From contig NWBM01000003.1 in the NCBI GenBank assembly GCA_002633185.1, forward strand, positions 190,732-254,731: a stretch of DNA of 64,000 bases, given 5' to 3'. The DNA comes from Lachnospiraceae bacterium Phil5. Lineage in GTDB: Bacteria > Bacillota > Clostridia > TANB77 > CAG-508. The translations under genes were made by a program, and so were the position numbers. Shown here piece after piece: positions 29,401 through 36,661 of the stretch. Within the stretch, counting starts at the first letter, position 1; every line of letters begins with the position of its first letter. The notes below the pieces were generated by a model that did no database searches, was not told the DNA's origin, and saw only the letters and a program-made list of their open reading frames with translations.

Positions 29401-30690
29401 TTTTATATATTTCATGTCTTGTCCGCCAATATCAACAATACTTGTTACATTTGGCATAAACTCTTTAGCAGCAGTATAATGTGCTATTGTTTCAATTTCA
29501 TTTAAATCTATATTTAAACCTGTTTGAATTAATTTTTCACCATAACCTGTAACACCTGAATAGCGTATTACTGCAGTGTTAGGTAATTCTGAGTATAATT
29601 TTTTTAACATATTTATTACACTGTTTAAAGGATTACCTTCATTGCTTCCGTATAGTGAATATAATAATTTTCCGTTTTTATCAATTAAAACTAATTTTGT
29701 TGTTGTTGAACCAGCATCTATTCCAATATAACAATCTCCAGAATAAGTAGACAAATCTTCTTTATCTACAGTATTTTTGCTGTGTCTTAATTTAAAATCT
29801 TCATATTCTGCATCAATTGCAAATAAAGGGTTTAAAGGCATAGTTGTTTTATCATGCGAGTTTCGTAAAACATCAATTTTACTTGCTAATTTTTGTGGTG
29901 TAATTTTTGAATATTCTACGGAATCAAGGGCTGCTCCTTTTGCTACGAATAAATGAGCTTGATTTGGAACAATAACTTGATCATCTTTTAAATTTAATGT
30001 TTCAATAAACCTATTTCTTAATTCTGATAAATAATTTAATGGTCCACCCAAAAATGCAACATTACCTCTAATTGGCCTTCCGCAAGCTAATCCACTTACT
30101 GTTTGATTTACAACTGCCTGAAAAATTGATGCAGCAATATCTTCTTTTTCAGCACCCTCATTTAAAAGTGGTTGAATATCAGTTTTTGCAAAAACACCGC
30201 ATCTTGAAGCAATGGGATAAATTGTTTTATAATTTTTAGCTAATTCATTTAATCCGGCAGTATCTGTATCTAATAATGAAGCCATTTGATCTATAAAAGC
30301 ACCTGTACCACCTGCACAAGTTCCATTCATACGTTGTTCAATAAATTTATCAAAATAAATAATTTTTGCATCTTCTCCACCAAGTTCAATAACAACATCA
30401 GTTGATGGAATATATTTTTCTACAGATCGTTTACACGAAATTACTTCTTGTATAAATGGTAAATCTAAAAAATTAGCTGCAGACATTGCACCTGAACCTG
30501 TTAAAGCAATAGTGTAAACATTGTCTGGATATTTTTTAATCAAATCTTGTAAAACATTACAAATTGTATTTTTTGTATCTGAAAAGTGACGTTTATAGTC
30601 CTCATATAATATATCTAAATTTTCGTCTAAAACAACTATTTTAACAGTTGTTGAACCTACGTCAAGACCTATGTGTAATAAATTGTTCAT
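26416..30690 (-). CDS. 2-hydroxyacyl-CoA dehydratase activase-like giant protein
   Basis: The 1424-residue protein joins two ASKHA ATPase domains: HIGLDVGSTTVKIVVLDEN at the N-terminus and YIGIDAGSTTTKLVLIDKNG near residue 325. Each carries its own Cys-containing activase loop (CAGGTGAFID, about residue 125; CSSGCGSFIE, about residue 445), which in activases ligates a shared [4Fe-4S] cluster. A Cys-rich segment (CGRCENHC...CITGNRC) follows near residue 615. The C-terminal half matches the DUF2229 / dehydratase-D-like extension common in clostridia. Classical activases use ATP to inject an electron into the dehydratase; the substrate of this fused form is unknown. Start ATG 30690 follows AAGGAGGTTCATC. 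It is transcribed against the replication direction. Confidence 0.88.
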   Translation of the reverse strand: MNNLLHIGLDVGSTTVKIVVLDENLDILYEDYKRHFSDTKNTICNVLQDLIKKYPDNVYTIALTGSGAMSAANFLDLPFIQEVISCKRSVEKYIPSTDVVIELGGEDAKIIYFDKFIEQRMNGTCAGGTGAFIDQMASLLDTDTAGLNELAKNYKTIYPIASRCGVFAKTDIQPLLNEGAEKEDIAASIFQAVVNQTVSGLACGRPIRGNVAFLGGPLNYLSELRNRFIETLNLKDDQVIVPNQAHLFVAKGAALDSVEYSKITPQKLASKIDVLRNSHDKTTMPLNPLFAIDAEYEDFKLRHSKNTVDKEDLSTYSGDCYIGIDAGSTTTKLVLIDKNGKLLYSLYGSNEGNPLNSVINMLKKLYSELPNTAVIRYSGVTGYGEKLIQTGLNIDLNEIETIAHYTAAKEFMPNVTSIVDIGGQDMKYIKIKNGTIDNILLNEACSSGCGSFIETFAKSLNLSINEFVNSAIEARNPVDLGSRCTVFMNSKIKQAQKEGYTVGDISAGLSYSVIKNAIQKVMKIRDMNSLGDNIVVQGGTFYNDAVLRAFELIVEKHVIRPDISGLMGAYGIALLAKQQYESNMDMEYHSKILKLNELDNLKIETSHVRCGRCENHCLLTINKFNDGSKCITGNRCEKGEGIINNKTELPNLVKYKYNRTFNYEPLQALDAKRGTIGIPRVLNMYEDYPFWFTFLTNLGFRVIISEKSNRKTYEKGIESMPSESVCYPAKLSHGHIISLINSGIKTIFYPCIPYSRKEYKDSNNHYNCPIVTSYPEVLKNNVEDLTEKSINFLNPFLPFDAKKLAATILDLPEFSQYNFTKKELIYAAKEAEKEYQNYKNDIRKKGEETLEYLKNNNINGIVLAGRPYHMDPEINHGIDTLITSLGLAVLTEDSVCHLTTNRKPLRVVDQWTYHSRLYNAADFVGRTDNLELVQLNSFGCGVDAVTTDQVEEILSSYGKMYTLIKIDEVNNLGAVRIRIRSLLASMNKRLAAKLEKGDGDYSVKRKIFTKEMKDKYTILCPMMAPVHFELIETAVKASGYNFEVLRECTSNTVETGLKYVNNDACYPSILVAGQMIEALESGKYDVNKTALIISQTGGGCRATNYIGFIRKALKDAGFPNVPVLSFNVVGMEKMPGFKITLHLIERLLKVCVYADLLQKLASKNRAYEVNYGETDEVFANWMEKCQKLIEKSSMKEFKKSIYDMVEDFEKIEIDTSIPKPKVGIVGEVLIKYHPFGNNYIIDKLEKEGAEVILPDFMGFLKFICTHKITFNKLIKTGNLKANIFKTAIKLIDIIEKDEIIALNKSKKGYLLPCNIWKLEDKVKDILSIGNQTGEGWFLTAEMIEYIEHGIPNIVCVQPFACLPNHVVGKGVIKTIRSKYPNANITPIDYDPGASETNQTNRIKLMMTVAKDNLKNTLDNNFKNN

Positions 30691-30733
30691 GACTTAAGAT
30701 GAACCTCCTTAAAATGTATAAATTTCAAACCTT

Positions 30734-30773
30734 ATTGTATCTTTAAATACAGATTTTGTCAAATAATGTCGAA
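30734..30773 (-). promoter_or_regulatory. Promoter of the activase gene with adjacent Spo0A-like box
   Basis: On the minus strand TTGACA (30762-30757), 17 bases, TACAAT (30739-30734). TGTCGAA on the plus strand at 30767-30773 touches the -35, a position compatible with control by Spo0A of this gene or of the divergent GerMN gene. Confidence 0.5.
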
Positions 30774-30864
30774 CATTATTAATAATAAAAAATTAATTAA
30801 AAAGTTCTAAATTGGACGTGTTGATAATAAAATAAATTAAGAGAAAAATAAGGAGATTAATAAT

Positions 30865-31434
30865 ATGAAAAAAATAAAAATTAATAAAAAAATAATTATT
30901 ATTTCTGCGGTAATTTTATTGGTAATATTATTAATAATTTTATGGTCATTCATTAATAGTGATGAAGAAGTTATAAATAATGTACAAGAAATAATTCCGG
31001 AAGAAGAAATAACAGATACACAATTAAGAAATACATCTATTTCTTTATATTTTATTAATAAAAATACAGGAGAAATTGAAGTAGAAAGCAGAATAATAGA
31101 TTCTAAAAAATTATTAGAAAATCCATATAAAGAATTATTAAATTTATGGATAAAAGGACCTAATAATGAATTATTAACAACAGGCTGTTCAAGAGAAATA
31201 AATATTAATAATATTGAAATAAATAAAAATTGTGCAATAATAGATTTTAATGAGAAATTCTTAGAAAAAATAAATAATGAAAATATAAATGAATTAAAAA
31301 TTATTTATTGCATTGTTGATACTCTTACTGAATTAACAGAAATTGATTCTGTAAAAATATTAATAAATGGAAAAGATAATATTTATTTTGGAAATATTAA
31401 TTTATCTGAGGAGTATTTTAAATTGGAAGAATAA
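30865..31434 (+). CDS. GerMN-domain membrane-anchored protein
   Basis: The 189-residue protein has one N-terminal membrane span (IIIISAVILLVILLIILWSF) and an external GerMN domain (residues 55-180) with SLYFINKNTGEIEVESR, the WIKGPNNE turn and CAIIDFNEKFLE. GerMN domains occur in spore germination protein GerM and in LpqB-type lipoproteins. The start follows AAGGAGATTAATAAT. The role is likely in sporulation or envelope; the exact function is not known from sequence. Confidence 0.75.
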   Translation: MKKIKINKKIIIISAVILLVILLIILWSFINSDEEVINNVQEIIPEEEITDTQLRNTSISLYFINKNTGEIEVESRIIDSKKLLENPYKELLNLWIKGPNNELLTTGCSREININNIEINKNCAIIDFNEKFLEKINNENINELKIIYCIVDTLTELTEIDSVKILINGKDNIYFGNINLSEEYFKLEE

Positions 31435-31475
31435 TATTATTATTTTTTGAAAATTATAACTAAAATAAATAATAA

Positions 31476-31515
31476 AAAATCTTAAAATAATAATATATTA
31501 TTATTTTAAGATTTT
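31476..31515. terminator. Perfect 40-base palindrome, bidirectional terminator
   Basis: Arms 31476-31495 and 31496-31515 are perfectly complementary with A-run and T-run ends. It lies between the GerMN gene and the convergent small frame, whose stop codon is inside it. Confidence 0.8.
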
Positions 31516-31665
31516 ATATAATTTTATATAATTTTTAAATCTATTAAAATCACGTAAAAAAAATTCAACTTCAGAAAGAGATTTTAATGTATTTTCTTTT
31601 TTTTCTGAAAAAGTAAATTTATTTTTTTTGTTTTTTTTACAATTATTATAAATATTTTTATTCAT
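31501..31665 (-). CDS. Possible small basic protein
   Basis: A 54-residue Lys/Asn-rich frame, ATG 31665 preceded by GGAAGTG at fair spacing. It ends in the shared terminator palindrome, which is what one expects of a real convergent gene. No domain is recognisable (LSEVEFFLRDFNRFKNYIKL may be a helix). In such AT-rich DNA a chance frame of this size is possible. Confidence 0.35.
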   Translation of the reverse strand: MNKNIYNNCKKNKKNKFTFSEKKENTLKSLSEVEFFLRDFNRFKNYIKLYKILK

Positions 31666-31781
31666 AAATATTTTCACTTCCAAATAAAAAATAATAAAAT
31701 TATTAAATAATCTTTAATTTTTTGCCATTTTATTATATAATATTAAATATTAAAAAAAAAGTTCCATAAGAGGTGATTAAA

Positions 31782-32516
31782 ATTTTAAAAGAAAATGAAA
31801 GAATAGATGATTTACAAATAAATAATTATAAAATAATTCAAAATAAAAAAGGATTTTGTTTTGGAATAGATAGTGTAATTTTAGCGAATTTTGCATGTGA
31901 TATAAAAAACAACGCAAACGTAGTAGATTTAGGTACAGGAACAGGAATTATTGGTTTTCTATTATTAGCAAAAAAAAATATAAAAAAAATAACGGGAATA
32001 GAAATACAAGAAGAAGTTGCAGACATGGCAAATAGAAGTATAGAATTAAATAATTTAAAAAATAAGTTTAATATAATTAATTGTGATGTAAAAAATATTT
32101 TAAAATATATACCAAGAGACAGTTGTGATGTTGTAATTTCAAACCCACCATATAAAAAAATAAATACAGGTAGAAAAAGTTGCGATGAAAAAAATTTAAT
32201 TTCAAGACATGAAGTAATGGCAGATATATTTGATTTTATTAAAGCAAGTAAAGAAATATTAAAAGATAAAGGAACACTATATTTAGTACACAGACCAGAA
32301 AGATTATCAGACATAATGTACGCATTAAAAACAAATAAAATTGAACCTAAAAAAATTCAATTTGTTTATTCAAAAATAAATTCTGAAGAAGCAAAATTAG
32401 TATTAATTAAAGCTGTAAAAAATGGCGGCCAATTTTCTAAAGTAATTGCACCATTATATATTTATAAAGAAAATGGAGAATATACGGATGATATTTTAAA
32501 AATATATAATAAATAA
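31782..32516 (+). CDS. tRNA1(Val) A37 N6-methyltransferase-like protein (TrmN6/YabB family)
   Basis: The 244-residue SAM methyltransferase shows VVDLGTGTGIIGFLLL and the N6-adenine catalytic motif NPPY (VVISNPPYKKI). In Bacillus the same gene (yabB) sits upstream of yabC/rsmI and abrB, as here. Start: AAGAGGTGAT (31768-31777) is an almost perfect ribosome site, but the only classical start, GTG 31773, lies inside it. Six bases after AAGAGGTG's end comes ATT at 31782, and the frame then reads LKENERIDDLQINNYKIIQ, the usual beginning of this family. I therefore annotate an ATT start. Confidence 0.85.
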   Translation: MLKENERIDDLQINNYKIIQNKKGFCFGIDSVILANFACDIKNNANVVDLGTGTGIIGFLLLAKKNIKKITGIEIQEEVADMANRSIELNNLKNKFNIINCDVKNILKYIPRDSCDVVISNPPYKKINTGRKSCDEKNLISRHEVMADIFDFIKASKEILKDKGTLYLVHRPERLSDIMYALKTNKIEPKKIQFVYSKINSEEAKLVLIKAVKNGGQFSKVIAPLYIYKENGEYTDDILKIYNK

Positions 32517-32527
32517 TAAAATTGAAT

Positions 32528-32641
32528 AAAAACAAAATTATTTATATTTCGTTTTGCTTACTGGCGCTGTATTTCTGTAGAAGACATGAAGCTTGGGGCG
32601 CCAAACTGCGCGCTTCACTACATATAAATAATTTTGTTTTT
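32528..32641. repeat. 20-base perfect inverted repeat around a GC-rich core
   Basis: Arms 32528-32547 and 32622-32641 match perfectly. The 74-base interior is far richer in G/C than anything near it, with GGCGC/GCGCC and TGAAGC/GCTTCA stems. It lies between the methyltransferase gene and rsmI. It may be an attenuator, a small transposable remnant or a structured RNA. Confidence 0.7.
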
Positions 32642-32690
32642 GGGGGACATTTCCCAAAATTATTTTTAATATAATTATAAAGGAGGAAAA

Positions 32691-33530
32691 ATGGAAAAAG
32701 GAAAATTATATTTAGTTGCAACACCAATTGGAAATTTAGATGATATAACTTATAGAGCAGTAGAAACATTAAAAAATGTAGACATTATTGCTGCAGAAGA
32801 TACAAGACATAGTTTAAAATTGTTAAATCATTTACAAATATCTAAACCATTAATTAGTTATCACAGACACAATGAAGATGTTAAAAGTGAATTATTAATT
32901 GAAAAAATATTAAATGGAGAGAATATCGCATTGATTACGGATGCAGGAACTCCAGCAATTTCAGATCCTGGAGAAGAAATTGTTAAAGAAGCAATAAAAA
33001 ATAAAATAAATATTATTCCAATACCAGGTGCATGTGCATTAATTAATGCATTAATTTGTTCTGGATTAAATACAAGGGAATTTGTTTTTTATGGATTTTT
33101 ACCATTAAATAAAAAATTAAGAAAAAATAAATTTGAAGAAATAAAAATAGAAAATAAAACAATAATATTATATGAAGCACCACATAAAATTAATAATACA
33201 CTCAAAGATATTTATGAAGAAATTGGTGATGTTAATATTGTTTTAGCAAGAGAATTAACAAAAATTCATGAAGAATTTATTAGGGGAAAAATAAGTGAAT
33301 TAATAAATAATTCATTTGAACAAAAAGGTGAAATAATAATTTTAATAGAAGGAAATGAAAAAAATAATTCAGGTGAGGAATTAAAAAATTTATTAAATAA
33401 TATGTCGCTTGATGAACATTACAAATATTATGAAAAACAAAATATTGAAAAAAAAGAAATAATTAAAAAAATTGCAAAAGATAGAGGAGTAAATAAAAAT
33501 GATATTTACATTAAATTTATTAATAAATAA
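32691..33530 (+). CDS. rsmI: 16S rRNA (cytidine-1402-2'-O)-methyltransferase RsmI
   Basis: The 279-residue tetrapyrrole-methylase-fold protein begins LYLVATPIGNLDDITYRAVETL. AAEDTRHSLKLL, ITDAGTPAISDPGE, PGACALINAL and YGFLP are all family motifs. It methylates C1402 in the decoding centre. Start follows AAAGGAGGAAAA. Confidence 0.97.
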   Translation: MEKGKLYLVATPIGNLDDITYRAVETLKNVDIIAAEDTRHSLKLLNHLQISKPLISYHRHNEDVKSELLIEKILNGENIALITDAGTPAISDPGEEIVKEAIKNKINIIPIPGACALINALICSGLNTREFVFYGFLPLNKKLRKNKFEEIKIENKTIILYEAPHKINNTLKDIYEEIGDVNIVLARELTKIHEEFIRGKISELINNSFEQKGEIIILIEGNEKNNSGEELKNLLNNMSLDEHYKYYEKQNIEKKEIIKKIAKDRGVNKNDIYIKFINK

Positions 33531-33571
33531 AAAAATAGTAATATTATTTTAAAAATAATATTACTATTTTT
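33531..33571. terminator. Bidirectional terminator between rsmI and the abrB-like gene
   Basis: Near-perfect 20-base arms (33531-33550 and 33552-33571) with A- and T-run ends, between convergent genes. Confidence 0.8.
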
Positions 33572-33572
33572 T

Positions 33573-33824
33573 TTATTTTTTTAAGGTGTTAGACAATTTT
33601 TTTAAACATGAATTACAAATATTTTTATCTTTATATTCAATTAGATTTTTATTATTTCCACAAAAAATACAAGTAACTTCATATTTACTTAAAATAATAT
33701 TAGATCCATCAACATATATTTCTATTGGATCGCGTTCAGAAATATTGAATTTATTTCTGATTTCAATAGGAATAACAATTCTTCCCAATTCATCTAACCT
33801 TCTAACAATACCTGTTGATTTCAT
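33573..33824 (-). CDS. AbrB-family transition-state regulator with zinc ribbon
   Basis: The 83-residue protein has an N-terminal AbrB swapped-hairpin DNA-binding domain (TGIVRRLDELGRIVIPIEIR) and a C-terminal CxxC...CxxC zinc ribbon (CIFC, CNSC) common in clostridial AbrB homologues. AbrB represses stationary-phase genes during growth. Neighbourhood with rsmI matches Bacillus abrB. Promoter TTGTAA-17-TAAAAT at 33885-33857 on the minus strand. Confidence 0.88.
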   Translation of the reverse strand: MKSTGIVRRLDELGRIVIPIEIRNKFNISERDPIEIYVDGSNIILSKYEVTCIFCGNNKNLIEYKDKNICNSCLKKLSNTLKK

Positions 33825-33983
33825 ACTTTACTACCTCCAAAATTTAATACAGTATTATTTTATCACAAAAAAAGACAAATTACAACAAAAATTGATGTAA
33901 TTTCCAAAAAATGTAAATTAGTAAAGTAATAATAAAAAATAAATATGAATATAATTAAAAAGAATAAAATAGGAGAATAAAAA

Positions 33984-34562
33984 ATGCTAAATAAAATTTG
34001 GCCAGTATTTATAATTATTTCAATAATATATTCCTTTTTTTCTGGAAATATAGAAAATGTAAGTAATCAAATTTTTTCTTCAGCAAAATCTGCTGTTGAA
34101 TTAAGCATTACATTTTTTGGAACAATTTGTTTGTGGAATGGTATTATGCAAATTGCATTAAAAAGTAATATTATAGAAAAAATATCAAAAATTTTAGATC
34201 CTGTTATAAAAAAAATATTTCCAGAAATAAAAAATAATAAAAAAATAAAAAAAGAAATTTCAATGAATATTGTAGCAAATATTTTAGGATTAGGAAATGC
34301 TGCAACACCTTTAGGAATAAAAGCAATGGAAAGTCTGCAAGAAATAAATAAAGATAAAAAAACACTTTCTAATTCTATGATGTTATTTATAGTAATTAAC
34401 ACAGCGTCATTACAAATAATTCCAACAACTGTTATTGCAATTAGAAGTTCATTAAATTCAAAAAATCCAACATCAATTTTTTTTCCTATTTGGTGTGCAA
34501 GTATATGTTCTGTAATTACAGGTGTTTTTGTGACAAAAATATTAATTAAAAGGAAAAAATAA
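33984..34562 (+). CDS. spmA: Spore maturation protein A
   Basis: The 192-residue membrane protein of the nucleoside-recognition (Gate) fold family has hydrophobic segments at residues about 5-20, 35-55, 140-155 and 168-187, and NILGLGNAATPLGIKAM and SMMLFIVINTASLQIIPTT as family motifs. SpmA and SpmB are needed for spore core dehydration. spmB follows after four bases. Confidence 0.93.
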   Translation: MLNKIWPVFIIISIIYSFFSGNIENVSNQIFSSAKSAVELSITFFGTICLWNGIMQIALKSNIIEKISKILDPVIKKIFPEIKNNKKIKKEISMNIVANILGLGNAATPLGIKAMESLQEINKDKKTLSNSMMLFIVINTASLQIIPTTVIAIRSSLNSKNPTSIFFPIWCASICSVITGVFVTKILIKRKK

Positions 34563-34565
34563 AAA

Positions 34566-35090
34566 ATGATATTTATTAATAATTTATCTATTTATGCAAT
34601 TCCAGTTTTTATTTTAATAATAGTGGGATATAGTTTTATAGAAAAAAATAATGTATTTGATAATTTTATTGAAGGTGCAAAAGAGGGAGGAAAAATTGTA
34701 ATTAATTTATTTCCAACTTTGCTGGGATTATTTATTGCTATTGGCGCATTGAGAGTATCTGGAATATTAGATTTATTAATAAATATTTTTTTCCCAATAT
34801 TAAAAATTTTTAATTTTCCAAAGGAAATAATGCCATTAGTTTTTTTAAGACCAATATCAGGAAGTGGTGCAATGGCAATAGCGACAGATATTATGAAAAA
34901 TTATGGCGTTGATACAAAAATAGGAAATATCGCATCTTCAGTAATGGGGTCAACAGAAACCACATTATATATAATTGCTATTTATACAAGTTGTGTGCAA
35001 ATAAAAAGAACAAGAGGAATAATAATTGCTGCACTTGCTGCTGATTTTGTTAGTATGATTGTTTCAATTATTGTTTGTAATTTTATGTAA
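34566..35090 (+). CDS. spmB: Spore maturation protein B
   Basis: The 174-residue partner of SpmA. It has several membrane spans, the FIEGAKEGGKI segment and the LRPISGSGAMAIATDIMKN and SSVMGSTETTLYIIAIY motifs of the family. It is translated with spmA. Confidence 0.94.
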   Translation: MIFINNLSIYAIPVFILIIVGYSFIEKNNVFDNFIEGAKEGGKIVINLFPTLLGLFIAIGALRVSGILDLLINIFFPILKIFNFPKEIMPLVFLRPISGSGAMAIATDIMKNYGVDTKIGNIASSVMGSTETTLYIIAIYTSCVQIKRTRGIIIAALAADFVSMIVSIIVCNFM

Positions 35091-35111
35091 TAATTTGTCG
35101 ATGGAAATTTC

Positions 35112-35140
35112 TTGACAATAAAAAATAACGGATGTAATAT
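35112..35140 (+). promoter_or_regulatory. Promoter of the candidate structured RNA
   Basis: Perfect TTGACA, 17 bases, TAATAT. No protein gene follows on this strand, so it points to an RNA starting near 35147. Confidence 0.7.
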
Positions 35141-35146
35141 ATTTTA

Positions 35147-35345
35147 AGATGAGGCATAAATAAAAAATTTTTAATTTTGTAGAGAAGTATAAAATTAATG
35201 CCCCATATTATAAGTCTTAAAAATTTCTAAAAAATTTAAATCAATTTATTAATTCTTCTTGTCTCCCCCAATAGACAAAAATAAATAAATATAATTTAAT
35301 ATTTTTATATTTCTCTGCAAAATTAAAAATTTTTTATTTATGATA
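35147..35345 (+). ncRNA. Unassigned structured RNA of about 200 nt between spmB and rlmH
   Basis: 39-base arms (35156-35194 and 35303-35341) match at 37 positions. The two differences are G-U pairs if the plus strand is transcribed and A-C clashes if the minus is, which agrees with the plus-strand promoter. A rival fold is possible: TTAAGA (35143-35148) with TCTTAA (35214-35219) and GAGGCAT with ATGCCCC would enclose the left arm. A small TTGTCT/AGACAA hairpin lies in the loop. The 3' end overlaps the end of rlmH by a few bases in antisense. Size and end pairing recall 6S RNA, but I see no 6S sequence signature. Confidence 0.6.
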
Positions 35346-35816
35346 ATTTTCATTATTTAATATTTTAAATGCTCTATAAATTTGTTCTAATAAAAATACT
35401 CTAAATAATTGATGAGGAAAAGTCATTTTAGAAAATGAAATTAATTTATCAGATTTTTTTATAACATCTTCAGCTAATCCAAGAGAACCACCAATAATAA
35501 ATGTTATAGAGCTATTAAAATTTAAAGAAATATTTTCTATTTCTTTTGAAAAGTCTTCAGAAGAATATTGCTTTCCTTTTAAATCTAAACTAATTATATA
35601 TGTATCTTTTTTTAATTTAGAAATTATATTTAATCCTTCTTTTATTTTTACAGCTTCAATTTCTTTATCACTTGGATTATTTGGTATTTTTTCATCAATT
35701 AATTCTGTAATATTTAATAAACAATATTTAGAAAGTCGAGTACTATAATCTTCTATAGCATCCCTTAAATATGATTCTTTTATTTTTCCTACACATATTA
35801 TATCAATATGAACCAT
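35334..35816 (-). CDS. rlmH: 23S rRNA (pseudouridine-1915-N3)-methyltransferase RlmH
   Basis: The 160-residue SPOUT methyltransferase shows FIIGGSLGLAEDVIKKS and the C-terminal MTFPHQLFRVFLLEQIYRAF knot. It methylates pseudouridine 1915 in helix 69. It is the last gene of a murA-walJ-rlmH minus-strand run. Confidence 0.96.
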   Translation of the reverse strand: MVHIDIICVGKIKESYLRDAIEDYSTRLSKYCLLNITELIDEKIPNNPSDKEIEAVKIKEGLNIISKLKKDTYIISLDLKGKQYSSEDFSKEIENISLNFNSSITFIIGGSLGLAEDVIKKSDKLISFSKMTFPHQLFRVFLLEQIYRAFKILNNENYHK

Positions 35817-35836
35817 TATAAAAACTCCTTATAAAA

Positions 35837-36625
35837 TTAAATAATATCAATAAATGGTGATGTATTAAATCTGCTTGCAATAGAAAGATTTATTTGATTA
35901 GTATTTTTATCATTAATAATTTCTTCCATTACAGTTTTATAAGCTAATTCTGGAAAATTATTTTCTTTACTTAAATGTCCAAGCATTGCGGTTTCTAGTC
36001 CATAATTCATTAAATGTGAAATTGTTTTACCAGCTAATTCATTTGAAAGATGCCCATTAGGACCAGAAATTCTTTCTTTTAATAAATATGGATATGATGA
36101 ACATTTTAAAATATTAGGATCATAATTTGATTCTAATAAAATAAATTTACTATTTTCAAGTGTGGAAATTATTTCTGGCGTAATATGACCTAAGTCTGTT
36201 GCAATACTTATTTTTTTATTATTATTAAAAATATTAAAGCCGCATGGATTTGCGGCATCATGTGGTGTAGAGAATGGATGTATTTCCAAATCTCCAATAA
36301 AAAAATTTTTTGTAAAATCAAAAAAATTAATGTTTTCTTGTTTTATTTTTTCTTTTTGATCAGAAAGTGCCTCAAAAGTTTCTTTATTAATATAAACAGG
36401 TAAATCATATTTTTTTGCAAGTGTCCCCAAGCTTTTTACATGATCTATATGTTCATGAGATATAAGAATACCATCTATACTTTTTATATCAACATCAATT
36501 TCTGAAAGTGAATTAACAATTTTTTTAGCACTTTCGCCACAGTCAATTAATATCTTTGTTTTATCTGTTTGAGCAAATAAACAATTACCAGAGCTTCCAC
36601 TAAATAAGCTACAAAATCTAAACAT
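35837..36625 (-). CDS. Metallo-beta-lactamase-fold hydrolase, WalJ/YycJ family
   Basis: The 262-residue protein begins FCSLFSGSSGNCLF as in YycJ/WalJ. Metal site HEHIDH near residue 58 with later ligands (STPHDAANPCG, ATDLGH). In Bacillus the homologue acts with the WalRK regulon and is a 5'-3' exonuclease linked to mismatch repair. No walRK genes are seen here. The gap to murA is 36 bases. Confidence 0.9.
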   Translation of the reverse strand: MFRFCSLFSGSSGNCLFAQTDKTKILIDCGESAKKIVNSLSEIDVDIKSIDGILISHEHIDHVKSLGTLAKKYDLPVYINKETFEALSDQKEKIKQENINFFDFTKNFFIGDLEIHPFSTPHDAANPCGFNIFNNNKKISIATDLGHITPEIISTLENSKFILLESNYDPNILKCSSYPYLLKERISGPNGHLSNELAGKTISHLMNYGLETAMLGHLSKENNFPELAYKTVMEEIINDKNTNQINLSIASRFNTSPFIDII

Positions 36626-36661
36626 TTTCTACTCCTCTTTTTAACATTTGTGGTTTAAAAT

